The notes: generated from the letters alone by a model not told the origin. DNA of 64,000 nucleotides from Cytobacillus praedii (GCF_001439605.1 NZ_LMBX01000009.1:62001-126000); one strand, 5' to 3'; shown: positions 44,457 to 53,862, numbered from the stretch's first letter. A program made the numbers and translations.

Positions 44457-45644
44457 ATGAATCAATCATTGCGTTCAATTTCTGAACAGGAAAGAATTAT
44501 TTCGTTAGATATGATGAGGGGGTTTGCGATTTTAGGGATTTTTCTTGTTAATATGTTAACATTTCACTCTCCGTACCCTAACTTTGATCCATATGAATGG
44601 TGGAGCGGCGCTGCAGACAAGGCAATATATACCTTTATCGATATTTTTGTGCAGGCAAGCTTTTATACGCTTTTTTCTCTATTGTTCGGCTATGGATTAG
44701 TGATTATGTGGGAAAGGTCGAAATTGCGGGGGGTTACATTCGGCTGGATTGGCGTTAGAAGATTATTCTTCTTGCTAATGATCGGTATGCTGCATGCATT
44801 TTTTATTTGGCATGGGGATATTTTAATCACATATGCAATTATGGGGTTTGTCTTTCTCCTATTTATTCGCATGACAGGGCGTAATTTAATGATAACAGGG
44901 ATCCTGTTATATATTATTCCAAATCTGCTTGTTTCTCTTTTATTATTTGTTAGCTTACTAGTTGCTCCTGCAGAGGAAATCACAGGTTACGAACCGGCAC
45001 TGGCAGAAATGGCTATGCAAGTCTACCAAAATGGCAGTTTTGCTGAAATTACAGCTCAGAGAATCAGTGATTGGTATGAAACGAATAATCTTGCAACGCT
45101 TCCTTTTATGTTTATTTCTATCTTTCCATTATTCTTAATAGGTGGAGGTGCTGCAAAGCTAAAATGGCTAGAAAAGCCTAAAGAACATAAGAAATTCCTA
45201 ATATGGATTGCTTGTTTATCATTGGTATTCGGGATCATTTTCAAGCTCCTTCCTTACATCTTGGGAAAGAATTTTGCCACGGAGTATGTGCAGGATATCT
45301 TTGGGGGACCGCTGCTTGCAATAGGCTATGGGTTGACAATTGCATTGGCGATTGAGAAAAATGCTATACGTAAGCTCCTTTCCCCTCTATCCTATGTAGG
45401 GAAATTATCAATGAGCAATTACCTGTTTCAATCTATTGCATCAACCTTGATCTTCTATAATTACGGGCTTGGCTTGTATGGGGAAATTTCTGTCATGACT
45501 GGTACATTGATGGTTATATTTATTTACATTCTTCAAATTGCAGCCAGCCGCTTGTGGATCAGCAATTATTATTATGGTCCGGTGGAATGGATTTGGAGAA
45601 GCTTTACCTATTTCAGCTGGCCGAAGTGGAAAAAGGAAAAATAA
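44457..45644 (+). CDS. DUF418 family membrane protein (YeiB type)
   Basis: This 395-residue membrane protein has about ten helices. The N-terminus RIISLDMMRGFAILGIFLVN and the C-terminal YGPVEWIWRSFTYFSWPKW are hallmarks of the DUF418/YeiB family, related to membrane acyltransferases. Its substrate is unknown. The start is ATG 44457, with AAAGGAGG five bases upstream; an ATG nine codons earlier has no site. It has no counterpart at this place in B. subtilis. Confidence 0.88.
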   Translation: MNQSLRSISEQERIISLDMMRGFAILGIFLVNMLTFHSPYPNFDPYEWWSGAADKAIYTFIDIFVQASFYTLFSLLFGYGLVIMWERSKLRGVTFGWIGVRRLFFLLMIGMLHAFFIWHGDILITYAIMGFVFLLFIRMTGRNLMITGILLYIIPNLLVSLLLFVSLLVAPAEEITGYEPALAEMAMQVYQNGSFAEITAQRISDWYETNNLATLPFMFISIFPLFLIGGGAAKLKWLEKPKEHKKFLIWIACLSLVFGIIFKLLPYILGKNFATEYVQDIFGGPLLAIGYGLTIALAIEKNAIRKLLSPLSYVGKLSMSNYLFQSIASTLIFYNYGLGLYGEISVMTGTLMVIFIYILQIAASRLWISNYYYGPVEWIWRSFTYFSWPKWKKEK

Positions 45645-45729
45645 ATTTCCATGCGATATAATGTTAGTAAAGGCACTTTTCTAAAATTTATGAATTAGAT
45701 GTGTGAATGCTATTGTTGGCAAAAAAGGC

Positions 45730-45932
45730 GGGGTGGAGCAGAAGGTGTGAAATTCCTCGAAAATGCATTCGCATTTCCTCTGAGCGGCGTGTATTCGAAG
45801 GATGCATACATCTATTCTTTTGATGGAGTGAACAGGTGAGATCCCCCAGGCACTAAGTCTAAGTGCAGAGCAGGCTCACAGTCACCCCTTAGTTAGCTGC
45901 GCATTCAGCATCTAGCCAGCCACTAAGGTTTG
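45730..45932 (+). repeat. Dispersed repeat family B, copy 5 (fills the gap before yisK)
   Basis: Contains GGGTGGAGCAGAAGG, TCGAAAATGCATTCGCATTTCC, GTGTATTCGAAGG, AACAGGTGAGATCCCCCAGGC and GCAGAGCAGGCTCACAGTC, in the order seen at 18697. It lies in a 341-bp gap with no gene. Confidence 0.75.
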
Positions 45933-45985
45933 AGAAAAAGCAGCCTTTTTAAAGCATGTAATTATCTGATATGTGGGGTGCTTAA

Positions 45986-46891
45986 ATGAAGTTTGTGACA
46001 GCAGATTTAAATGGAGAAGTATTTGTTGGACTGGTTGACGAAGTTGCAGGGAGAATTCTTCCACTTGGCAAAGCAGCAGAAAAAAAGGACGGAAGAAGTG
46101 ATATTCCAACCACAATGCAGGAATGCATTGCCCTTGGAGATTCTTTTATTCAAAAGGTTATAAGCATACAAGCTTGGGCAACTAATGGAGAAGCAGATGA
46201 ACTGTTTCTGCCGTTGGATGAAGTTAAACTAATGGCACCAATCCCTAAACCATCTAAAAATATATTTTGTGTAGGCAAAAATTATGCGGAGCATGCCATT
46301 GAAATGGGCAGTAAGGATGACATCCCTGAGCATATCCTGGTGTTTACAAAGGCGCCTACGACAGTGATTGGACATCAAGAAACCATTCTACATCACCAGC
46401 ACCTAACTAAGCAGCTGGATTATGAGGGAGAACTGGCTATTATTATTGGCAAAAAGGGACGAGGAATCAGTAAAGAGGCAGCACTTGAATATGTCTTTGG
46501 CTATACGATTATTAACGACATTACTGCAAGGGACTTACAATTCCGTCATAAGCAATTCTTTATTGGCAAAAGTTTGGATACTACCTGCCCGATGGGTCCG
46601 TGGGTTGTCCATTCTTCAAGCATTGAAAATCCAAATAGGCTAGATATACAGACAATGATAAACGGAGAGATAAGGCAAAAATCTAATAGTGAGAACTTTA
46701 TATTCCCAATCGAAGAGATCATCTCTGTACTATCCCAGGGTATGACACTTGAACCTGGAGATATCATTGCCACTGGTACACCAGCGGGAGTAGGGATAGG
46801 GTTCCACCCACCTCGCTACCTGCAGCCGGGCGATGCGATAGAAATCACGGTTGAACAAATCGGAACTTTATTTAATAAAATGGAAAAATAA
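45986..46891 (+). CDS. yisK: YisK, fumarylacetoacetate hydrolase superfamily protein
   Basis: This 301-residue FAH-superfamily enzyme has VGKNYAEHAIEMGSKDDIPE, a metal-binding DYEGELAIIIGKKGRGI and GYTIINDITARDLQ, and GTPAGVGIG. B. subtilis YisK has oxaloacetate decarboxylase activity and interacts with the cell-shape protein Mbl. Length and synteny (yisK-yisL) agree. The metal-binding acids in the EGE motif are retained, so it is probably active. Confidence 0.92.
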   Translation: MKFVTADLNGEVFVGLVDEVAGRILPLGKAAEKKDGRSDIPTTMQECIALGDSFIQKVISIQAWATNGEADELFLPLDEVKLMAPIPKPSKNIFCVGKNYAEHAIEMGSKDDIPEHILVFTKAPTTVIGHQETILHHQHLTKQLDYEGELAIIIGKKGRGISKEAALEYVFGYTIINDITARDLQFRHKQFFIGKSLDTTCPMGPWVVHSSSIENPNRLDIQTMINGEIRQKSNSENFIFPIEEIISVLSQGMTLEPGDIIATGTPAGVGIGFHPPRYLQPGDAIEITVEQIGTLFNKMEK

Positions 46892-46975
46892 CAAATGCCT
46901 TATGAACCTTAATTTTATGCTTTTTAAGTGGAATATGGTATGATGTAAACGATTTTAGTTAAGGAGGACTTTAAG

Positions 46976-47323
46976 ATGATACATGCACACATAACAACTT
47001 GGGCTTTAACACTTATATTATTCTTCGTTGCTCTTGGATTACATAAAAGCGGGAAGGCAAGAGGCCTGAAAGTCGTACAAATGATTTTGAGACTCTTTTA
47101 TTTATTAACAATTGGTACAGGCATTTGGATATTAAGCAGCATTAACATTGACATGATGTACGTAATTAAATCTTTGGTCGGCATTATCGTTATTGCTATG
47201 ATCGAAATGATTGTCGTAGGGTTAGTAAAAGGCAAAAATACGGCAGTTTATTGGATTCTCTTTATTATTTCTCTCATTCTAGTTTTATACCTAGGCTTTA
47301 TTAAGCTTCCATTAACTTTTTAA
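46976..47323 (+). CDS. yisL: YisL family membrane protein (DUF1516)
   Basis: This 115-residue protein has four membrane helices (about residues 5-22, 37-55, 62-80 and 90-112) and matches YisL by length and place. Its function is unknown. The ribosome site is AAGGAGGAC. A terminator follows. Confidence 0.87.
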   Translation: MIHAHITTWALTLILFFVALGLHKSGKARGLKVVQMILRLFYLLTIGTGIWILSSINIDMMYVIKSLVGIIVIAMIEMIVVGLVKGKNTAVYWILFIISLILVLYLGFIKLPLTF

Positions 47324-47352
47324 AAAGATTACCAACATGTTAAGTTTTTTTG

Positions 47353-47387
47353 AAAAAGCTGTCGAAAAGACAGCTTTTTCTTTTTTT
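47353..47387 (+). terminator. Terminator after yisL
   Basis: AAAAAGCTGTC-n5-GACAGCTTTTTC followed by seven T. Confidence 0.92.
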
Positions 47388-47472
47388 GTCATCCCATAAT
47401 AGTAATATTTATGTTATTTTTATCATAAGAGAATTGTGAAAAAATTAAACTTTAACTATGGTGGTTCTTCTA

Positions 47473-50394
47473 ATGGCTAAAACAATAACTTGTTTATATG
47501 AAAATCAAGAGCAGCTGGATCATTTTATTGAAAATCAAGAGCTCTGTGATTATCCCAATCTTCTTATCCAAGTCTTTTTAAGTAAAATAGAGCGGTCTTT
47601 CCTCCTTCAGCTGCAAAAAGATATCAGCAGCAGACTTCCATTTGCGACAGTAATCGGCTGTACGGGTGCTGGAGAAATTATCGAAGGTCAAATGATTGAA
47701 AATAAAGCAGTTATTTCTTTTACCATATTTGAAAAAACGGAACTAAAATCCGTTTTGCTTCATCAAGATGATTATGAAAATAGTTATGATATGGGAAAAA
47801 GTCTGGCCCAGAGATTAGTAGATTTTGATACGAAAGCGATGCTTGTTTTCCCAGCAGGAGCGAATGTAGATGCTCAAACATTGTTGAACGGTCTTTATGA
47901 AGGTAACCCAGAATTAGTTGTAGCGGGTGGATTGGCTGGGAGTAACATAAAATCAATGGAACCCTATTCTTTTACAGGGACAGAATGGACCACTCAAGGG
48001 GCAGTAGCCGTTGCGCTTCAAAGTGATCAGCTTGTTGTCGAATCCTATAGTAATTACAAATGGCAAGAAATTGGGAAGTCCTTTGCGATTACGAAAGCAA
48101 AGGGAAAGAATATTTATTCAATTGATCATAAGAAACCAATCCAAATATTAAAGCAGTATTTAGGTAAGGGCTTTGTTGAGGATCTGCCTGATTCAGCGAA
48201 TGAATTCCCGTTTATTATGAAAGATAAAGGTGAAAAGGTTCCGCTATTTATCTTAGATATATTAAAAAATGGAGCTATTCGAGTGAATCGGGAAATAAAT
48301 GAAGGGGAAGAGATCACCTTTGCGTACCCTGATATAGAGGGGATTGTCGGAAGCTCGCTCGAAAATATGAAACAGCTGGCAAAAAAACAAGTGGATACAA
48401 TATTTGTTTATGATTGTATGGCTCGAAAACGATTTGCTCCCGATTTTACAGAAAAAGAATTAGCCATGCTTCAAAGCATTTCTACTGCTAATGGTTTTTT
48501 TGCCTATGGAGAAATAGCTGGAGGTAATACAAAAAAACCTCAATTATTAGGGCATGCATTAACGTATTTGGCTTTATCGGAGAATAACGGGCAAAAACAA
48601 TTAAATCGTAAACTTACATTTAAGTACACGCCACCGGTATATTTGAAAAATGCTACAGCGCTTACCCATTTGATGCAGGCTACTCATAATGATTTTTACC
48701 TTTTAAATGAAAGCTTGAAGGTATCAGAGCAGTACTATGAATCACTTTTTAACACGAATACAGATCTTGTCTTTTCAACTGATTTAAATGGCCAAATTAA
48801 AAATGTGAATCCTGCTTTTGAGAAAACACTTGGATACAGCAAGGATGAAATTATCGGGAAATCCGCTATGAGACTAATTAATAGCGAAGATGTACCAAAA
48901 GTAAGAATGCATTTTTCAAAAGCTTTGAAAGGAAAAGAGCAATACTACAATGTGGACATACAGTCAAGCTCTGGAGAAACAAACCTATTTCAAATAAAAA
49001 ACATTCCAATCATAGTGAATGATGAATGTGTAGGGATTTATGGAATTGGAAGAAATATAACGGAACAGAAAAAAATTGAAGATAAGATAACAGAGTTAGC
49101 CTACTATGACCATGATACAGGACTCCCCAATCGGGTAAAGTTTACAAAGCAGCTGGTGCAAATGCTTTCACGAGCAAAAAAGAAAAAGCGAATGCTCGCT
49201 GTTCTTTCCATTGATATTGACCGTTTTAAACTAATCAATGACAGCCTTGGACATTTTGCAGGCGATATGGTTTTGAAGGAATTAGCTTATCGAATTGAAA
49301 AAGCACTTCCGAGTGGTTCTTATATTGGCAGATTTGGCGGCGACAAATTTACTGTTGTTCTATCAAAGGATGTTGACGTAGAGGAAGTAATGAAAGCTTC
49401 CAAAATGATTCTTCAGGAGATATCCAAGCCTGTGGGGCATAAAGGCCAAGATTTCTATGTCACTGCCAGTATTGGTGTAAGCCTGTATCCAGAGGATGGG
49501 CAGGATGAACATTCCCTTTTGAAAAATGCTGACATTGCTACAAATCGATCGAAGAATCAAGGTGGCAACCGGATTACATTCTTCTCAAATGAAATGAATG
49601 ATCAGGCGATCACAAGGCTTGAATTGGAAAGTTATCTAAGAAGAGCATTGCAAAAGAAGGAATTTTATTTAATGTATCAGCCTTTAATTGATTTAGAGAC
49701 AGGAGAAATATTTGGGAGTGAAGCGTTGATTCGCTGGAATCATCCTAAATTAGGTCTTGTTTCTCCAGCTGATTTCATTCCATTGGCTGAAGAAACAGGA
49801 TTAATAGAGGAAATTGGAAGTTGGGTACTTAGAACAGCCTGTATGCAAAATAAAAAATGGCAGCTGCTTGGATATGATAGCATATCCGTCTCTGTGAATG
49901 TTTCTGCTTTTCAATTCCAGCAGCCTGGATTTTTGAAGGAAGTAAAGAGAGCCTTAAATGATTCGAAATTAGAGCCGCACTATTTAACTTTGGAATTAAC
50001 GGAAAGTACCATGCTGAAGAATGTTGATTACAGCATCGATACGATGAAGTCATTGCAAAACCTTGGTGTGAAGGTGTCCATAGATGATTTCGGTACGGGC
50101 TATTCTTCGTTAAGTTACCTGAAAAATTTACCTATTAATACATTGAAGATTGACCGATCGTTCATTAACAATCTTCGTGTCAATACGTCTGACATTGCAA
50201 TTGTTAAAGCCATAATTACGATGGGGCATGGGTTGGCAGTTAAGGTTCTGGCAGAAGGAGTAGAAACGAAAGAACAAATTGAGCTTCTGAAAGAATTAAA
50301 ATGCCACTATGCACAAGGCTTCTACATACATAAGCCACTGCTGATAACTGATTTTGAAAAAGGCTTGAAAGATAAAGCGGTACTTGAAAATTAA
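47473..50394 (+). CDS. FIST-PAS-GGDEF-EAL signalling protein
   Basis: This 973-residue cytoplasmic protein has an N-terminal FIST sensor (about residues 20-215) and FIST_C (220-370), a PAS domain (about 425-540), a GGDEF domain and an EAL domain. The GGDEF motif reads GGDKF (about residue 621), so cyclase activity is probably lost. The EAL domain keeps EALIRW, NVSAFQFQ, ELTEST, DDFGTGYSS and AEGVET, so c-di-GMP hydrolysis is expected. FIST domains are thought to bind small ligands such as amino acids. I chose ATG 47473, with GGTGG eight bases upstream. It has no B. subtilis counterpart here. Confidence 0.9.
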   Translation: MAKTITCLYENQEQLDHFIENQELCDYPNLLIQVFLSKIERSFLLQLQKDISSRLPFATVIGCTGAGEIIEGQMIENKAVISFTIFEKTELKSVLLHQDDYENSYDMGKSLAQRLVDFDTKAMLVFPAGANVDAQTLLNGLYEGNPELVVAGGLAGSNIKSMEPYSFTGTEWTTQGAVAVALQSDQLVVESYSNYKWQEIGKSFAITKAKGKNIYSIDHKKPIQILKQYLGKGFVEDLPDSANEFPFIMKDKGEKVPLFILDILKNGAIRVNREINEGEEITFAYPDIEGIVGSSLENMKQLAKKQVDTIFVYDCMARKRFAPDFTEKELAMLQSISTANGFFAYGEIAGGNTKKPQLLGHALTYLALSENNGQKQLNRKLTFKYTPPVYLKNATALTHLMQATHNDFYLLNESLKVSEQYYESLFNTNTDLVFSTDLNGQIKNVNPAFEKTLGYSKDEIIGKSAMRLINSEDVPKVRMHFSKALKGKEQYYNVDIQSSSGETNLFQIKNIPIIVNDECVGIYGIGRNITEQKKIEDKITELAYYDHDTGLPNRVKFTKQLVQMLSRAKKKKRMLAVLSIDIDRFKLINDSLGHFAGDMVLKELAYRIEKALPSGSYIGRFGGDKFTVVLSKDVDVEEVMKASKMILQEISKPVGHKGQDFYVTASIGVSLYPEDGQDEHSLLKNADIATNRSKNQGGNRITFFSNEMNDQAITRLELESYLRRALQKKEFYLMYQPLIDLETGEIFGSEALIRWNHPKLGLVSPADFIPLAEETGLIEEIGSWVLRTACMQNKKWQLLGYDSISVSVNVSAFQFQQPGFLKEVKRALNDSKLEPHYLTLELTESTMLKNVDYSIDTMKSLQNLGVKVSIDDFGTGYSSLSYLKNLPINTLKIDRSFINNLRVNTSDIAIVKAIITMGHGLAVKVLAEGVETKEQIELLKELKCHYAQGFYIHKPLLITDFEKGLKDKAVLEN

Positions 50395-50401
50395 ATGGAT
50401 G

Positions 50402-50433
50402 AAAAAGGGTTCAGCCGAGCTGAACCCTTTTTT
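50402..50433 (+). terminator. Terminator after the FIST-EAL gene
   Basis: AAAAAGGGTTCAGC-n3-GCTGAACCCTTTTTT perfect hairpin. Confidence 0.93.
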
Positions 50434-50482
50434 CATTTAGAATAAGATAGGTATTATAAAAAGTTTGTTGGCAATAAAAGCT

Positions 50483-50585
50483 TGATTATTGGAACGGAAG
50501 ATGCCAGACCCTGCTCAGAGGAGGACATTCCCGCCGGAGTGTTCGCTGAGCAAGGTGGTCCGAAAAATCAATCTCTGCCAATTAC
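50483..50585 (+). repeat. Dispersed repeat family B, copy 6 (short, degraded)
   Basis: TTGATTATTGGAACGGAAGATGCCAGACCC (two blocks) and a CGCTGAGCAAGG body, ending AAAAATCAATC, retain the ends of family B with little of the middle. Confidence 0.5.
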
Positions 50586-50614
50586 GTATGTTTCGCAGAA
50601 AAACTGATTAACAT

Positions 50615-51178
50615 TTATGTGGATATTTTCTCAATAATCATTCTTTTCCCGCTGTTTAAGGTGAATTCAAACCGATCATTCGTTTTTTCGAAATAGCTAA
50701 AATGATGCTGGATATTGCAGATTTGTTCTTGATTATCAAAAATAATAAAGTTTACTCCGCTTTTTCTTTCAGAAGTGGATAGAAAAGTTAATTGATTGTA
50801 GCAATAAATACAATCGTAAATAGAAAATTTCATGGAATTTAACGTTGTGATAAATTGGAAGAACGCATCATCATTTATTTCATCTAGCAGTTTTTCTAAG
50901 GAGAACACAAGAAGTTTCCGAATACGAATTGTATCTTTATCTTTGAGAATCAATACCTCATCAGGTGAAGTGACTTTGCCTTCTTCAAACAGGACACCTT
51001 TTCTCCAGCGTTTCATTCGGTATACTTCTATTTCCTGATGGAGGAATTCATCTAATAAAGCTGCCTCTTCCGTTTCTTTATCAAAGAACACCCACTGATC
51101 ATTAATAAATTCAATTGTCCCCACAGTAAATGCTCGAGTTTGATACTCTATCAGTTTTGTACGTTGCTGTCTATTCAT
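50615..51178 (-). CDS. Conserved hypothetical protein (position of yisN)
   Basis: This 187-residue soluble protein begins MNRQQRTKLIEYQTRAFTVG. I recognise no domain. Charged and aromatic residues alternate as in a mixed alpha/beta protein, and no membrane or signal segment is present. The ribosome site GGAGGTCTTTT precedes the ATG. B. subtilis has a protein of similar length, YisN, in this interval, but I cannot confirm homology by eye. Confidence 0.6.
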   Translation of the reverse strand: MNRQQRTKLIEYQTRAFTVGTIEFINDQWVFFDKETEEAALLDEFLHQEIEVYRMKRWRKGVLFEEGKVTSPDEVLILKDKDTIRIRKLLVFSLEKLLDEINDDAFFQFITTLNSMKFSIYDCIYCYNQLTFLSTSERKSGVNFIIFDNQEQICNIQHHFSYFEKTNDRFEFTLNSGKRMIIEKIST

Positions 51179-51473
51179 AAAAGACCTCCATTTGTATCCT
51201 TCACCATTCTTTTTAGACAGTTTCCATTCTTTTTATAACAATTGTGAGATAAATACCTATATTTAATAGAGCTCCCTATAGCAGGATATTCCTTTCGCCG
51301 ATATTCTGATACAAAAGGAGAGTAGGCATTTGATTCAACATTGGTATTTTTTTGTGAGGTAAATGGAGTCTTTGTTTGACGATATGGAGAGAAAAGGCTA
51401 CTCTTAAAGAGTTGTGACTATGATCTAAACAATAGAGGAAGCTTTGATATTTAAGGAGTTGAAGGAGCGAAAG

Positions 51474-52973
51474 ATGAAAAACAGAGTGTGGACTCTCATC
51501 TTCATTCCGTTTCTTCTTTTTTATGCCCTCCCTACAGGAGCAGCTGAAACAGAAGATCGTAAATGGCAAGATGAATCAATGTATTATTTAATGGTTGATC
51601 GCTTTAATAATGGCGATATCAAAAATGATTATGAGGTAAATGTTCAAGACCCTAAAGCTTTTCATGGCGGAGATTTTTTGGGGATTATCAACAAGCTGGA
51701 TTATATTAAAGATATGGGCTTTACTGCCATTCGGTTAAACTCCATTTTTGATAATGAAGAGAACGGCTATCATGGAAAATGGATTCAAGATTTCTATAAA
51801 ACCGAAGAGCATTACGGCACAATGGATGAATTTAAACAGCTAGTGAAAGAAGCTCATAAAAGAGAGATGAAGGTTGTCATAGATTTCGAAATAAACGAGG
51901 TTGGACCTAACCACCCTTGGCTATCAGAATCTGACAAGAAGAATTGGTTTCATGAGCAAAAAAAGGGTGAACCACCTTACCTGAATCAGGATAACCAAGA
52001 TGTTAAGAATTATTTGATAGATGCCGCAAAATGGTGGATTAAAGAATCAAATATTGATGGGTATTATTTGGGAAATACAGATCTTGCATCTGAGAGTTTT
52101 ATAAGAGAGTTTGTTAAAGAAGTCAAAGGTGCTAAGGATCATTTTTATTTACTTGGTGGGGTTCAATCAGATGATCCGGTGACCATTGCTCATTTTCAAG
52201 AAATGGGCATCGATGGATTCATTGATTACCCGCTTTCAAAAAACATACGGCCTATTTTTGACCAGGTTGACAATTCACTAAGTGATCTCATTACAAATAA
52301 GGAAAAAATAATGGCTGATTACCCAGATCCATACTTAATGGGAAGTGTAATGGATACAGATGATATGATTCGCTTTACTCATAATGCGGTTGCGAAAAAT
52401 CAGCATCCTGGCCCAAGATGGAAGCTTGCCCTTACGTATCTTTATACGACCCCAGGGATCCCTATTGTTTATTATGGCAGTGAAATCGCATTAGAAGGCG
52501 GCGAAGGAGAAGCAAATCATAGGCAAATGGATTTTCGAACTGACAAGGAGCTAATTGATTATATAACAAAGCTTGGGGAGCTGCGCGGAAAATACCCAAG
52601 CCTAACAAGGGGCACATTGGAACTTTTAGCGGAGGAAAATGAGCTGTCTGTGTATAAGCGGACATATGAAGGCGAAACGACAGTCATTGCCATTAATAAC
52701 TCATCTGAGTCGCAAAATATTACCGTCCCGAGTAAGTTATTAGAGGAAAATAAAGAGTTACGTGGACTCCTTTCTGATGATCAGGTTAAAGGCAGTGATA
52801 AAGGATACACCTTATTCTTGGATCGTGAAGAGGCAGAGGTGTACATATTAGCGGAAAAGTCAGGATTAAATATTCCGTATGTCATTGCAACAATTGCTGT
52901 GTATGGAGCGTTCTTAACGTTTATTATTTTAGCTTGGAGAAAATCAAAGAAAAAAAGAGCACAAGGGGAATAA
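51474..52973 (+). CDS. Membrane-anchored GH13 alpha-amylase-like protein lacking catalytic residues
   Basis: This 499-residue secreted protein has an N-terminal signal peptide (cleavage near PTGAAE), a GH13 (beta/alpha)8 barrel and a C-terminal helix (about residues 463-485) followed by basic residues, so it is anchored outside the membrane. The fold is clear (MYYLMVDRFNNGDIKNDYEV, GGDFLGIINKLDYIKDMGFT, HYGTMDEFKQLVKEAHKREM). The usual G-[FY]-R-[LI]-D nucleophile motif reads GYYLG (about 195-199), the acid/base GE reads LLGG (about 225) and NHD reads DTDD (about 291). It is probably inactive as a hydrolase. A carbohydrate-binding role is an inference. Ribosome site GAAGGAG. Confidence 0.87.
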   Translation: MKNRVWTLIFIPFLLFYALPTGAAETEDRKWQDESMYYLMVDRFNNGDIKNDYEVNVQDPKAFHGGDFLGIINKLDYIKDMGFTAIRLNSIFDNEENGYHGKWIQDFYKTEEHYGTMDEFKQLVKEAHKREMKVVIDFEINEVGPNHPWLSESDKKNWFHEQKKGEPPYLNQDNQDVKNYLIDAAKWWIKESNIDGYYLGNTDLASESFIREFVKEVKGAKDHFYLLGGVQSDDPVTIAHFQEMGIDGFIDYPLSKNIRPIFDQVDNSLSDLITNKEKIMADYPDPYLMGSVMDTDDMIRFTHNAVAKNQHPGPRWKLALTYLYTTPGIPIVYYGSEIALEGGEGEANHRQMDFRTDKELIDYITKLGELRGKYPSLTRGTLELLAEENELSVYKRTYEGETTVIAINNSSESQNITVPSKLLEENKELRGLLSDDQVKGSDKGYTLFLDREEAEVYILAEKSGLNIPYVIATIAVYGAFLTFIILAWRKSKKKRAQGE

Positions 52974-53028
52974 AAGAAGAACACACTTGATTTCATGCCT
53001 GAAAATCAAGTGTGTTTTTTTGTGCATA

Positions 53029-53370
53029 TTATGAGATAGTAAGTACTTCATATTTCGATGCAAGATCAATGAAATACGGCATCCCGCTGATTTTTCCTGC
53101 GACAAGCTTTTCTTCCACTTCGTAATAATCTACACAAGTTTTGCATGCGAGCACTTCGACACCTTTTTCTTCAAGTTCTTTAAGATGGACTGAAACAAAG
53201 GAGGAGTCTGTTAAAGTAAATACTCCACGGTTCATGCAAAAAATGGCCGCAGGCAGATCCTCTCTTTGTTTAAGTAACGTAAAAAAGGTTTCAAGTACGT
53301 TTTCACCCAGTTCTTTATCCCCATTGCCAAGCTGATCTGAACTAACAAGAATCACCTTATTTTTCATCAT
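53029..53370 (-). CDS. DsrE-like protein (YedF C-terminal domain type)
   Basis: This 113-residue protein matches the DsrE-like C-terminal domain of YedF: DQLGNGDKELGENVL, FCMNRGVFTLT and the cysteine motif VEVLACKTCVDYYEV. The N-terminal TusA-like domain of YedF is missing. Such proteins take part in sulfur or selenium relay; the exact role is unknown. It starts 2 bases after the yitW stop, so the two are co-translated. A sulfur donor role for Fe-S assembly is only an inference from that pairing. Confidence 0.8.
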   Translation of the reverse strand: MMKNKVILVSSDQLGNGDKELGENVLETFFTLLKQREDLPAAIFCMNRGVFTLTDSSFVSVHLKELEEKGVEVLACKTCVDYYEVEEKLVAGKISGMPYFIDLASKYEVLTIS

Positions 53371-53372
53371 GC

Positions 53373-53681
53373 TTACCTAATACCTAAAGCAATCTTTGCA
53401 TATCTAGACATTTTATCCTTTGACCATGGAGGATTCCAAACAATGTTAACCTCTGTTTCCTTCACTTCTGGAATATCAGATAATGCGCTTTTTACGTTAT
53501 CTACAATCGTCCCTGCAAGCGGACAGCCCATGGAAGTTAAAGTCATATCAATGGTTGTCTTTCCTTCTTCATCCATTTTCACATCATAAACTAACCCAAG
53601 ATTGACAATATCAATGCCAATTTCAGGATCGACCACAAGCTCAAGAGCACTCATAATGCTATCTTTTAATTCCTGATCCAT
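53373..53681 (-). CDS. yitW: MIP18/DUF59 family Fe-S assembly protein (YitW)
   Basis: This 102-residue protein has the MIP18 (DUF59) fold: ALELVVDPEIGIDIVNLGLVY, TLTSMGCPLAGTIVDNVK with the conserved cysteine, and VNIVWNPPWSKDKMS. The family (SufT, PaaD) helps mature iron-sulfur proteins. Length and location equal B. subtilis YitW. The ribosome site AAGGAGATG precedes ATG 53681. Confidence 0.92.
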   Translation of the reverse strand: MDQELKDSIMSALELVVDPEIGIDIVNLGLVYDVKMDEEGKTTIDMTLTSMGCPLAGTIVDNVKSALSDIPEVKETEVNIVWNPPWSKDKMSRYAKIALGIR

Positions 53682-53756
53682 TCGTAAACATCTCCTTTTT
53701 TTCTATGTTTATTGTTATCATAACAAAATAATTAGCAATAATGAAAACAAGTTGCT

Positions 53757-53862
53757 TTATCGCAGATTAACATGCTGTATGACCCCCACTTCAAGAACTG
53801 AGGGAACAAAAAATAAGTGGGGGATCAGCAGCCGGTTAATCTCCGATTAGTTGAACTTTATA
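53757..53862 (-). repeat. Dispersed repeat family C, copy 2
   Basis: On the minus strand it reads AAAGTTCAACTAATCGG, GATTAACCGGCTGCTGATC, CCCCACTTATTTTTTGTTCC, TTGAAGTGGGGGTCATACAG and GTTAATCTGCGATAAAG, the same blocks as at 33275. GACCCCCACTT and AAGTGGGGGATC form a strong hairpin. It touches the yitV stop. Confidence 0.7.

Noticed and set aside
51276-51569. A 97-codon minus-strand frame near the GH13-like gene
   Set aside because: It covers the start of the GH13-like gene in antisense and has no ribosome site.
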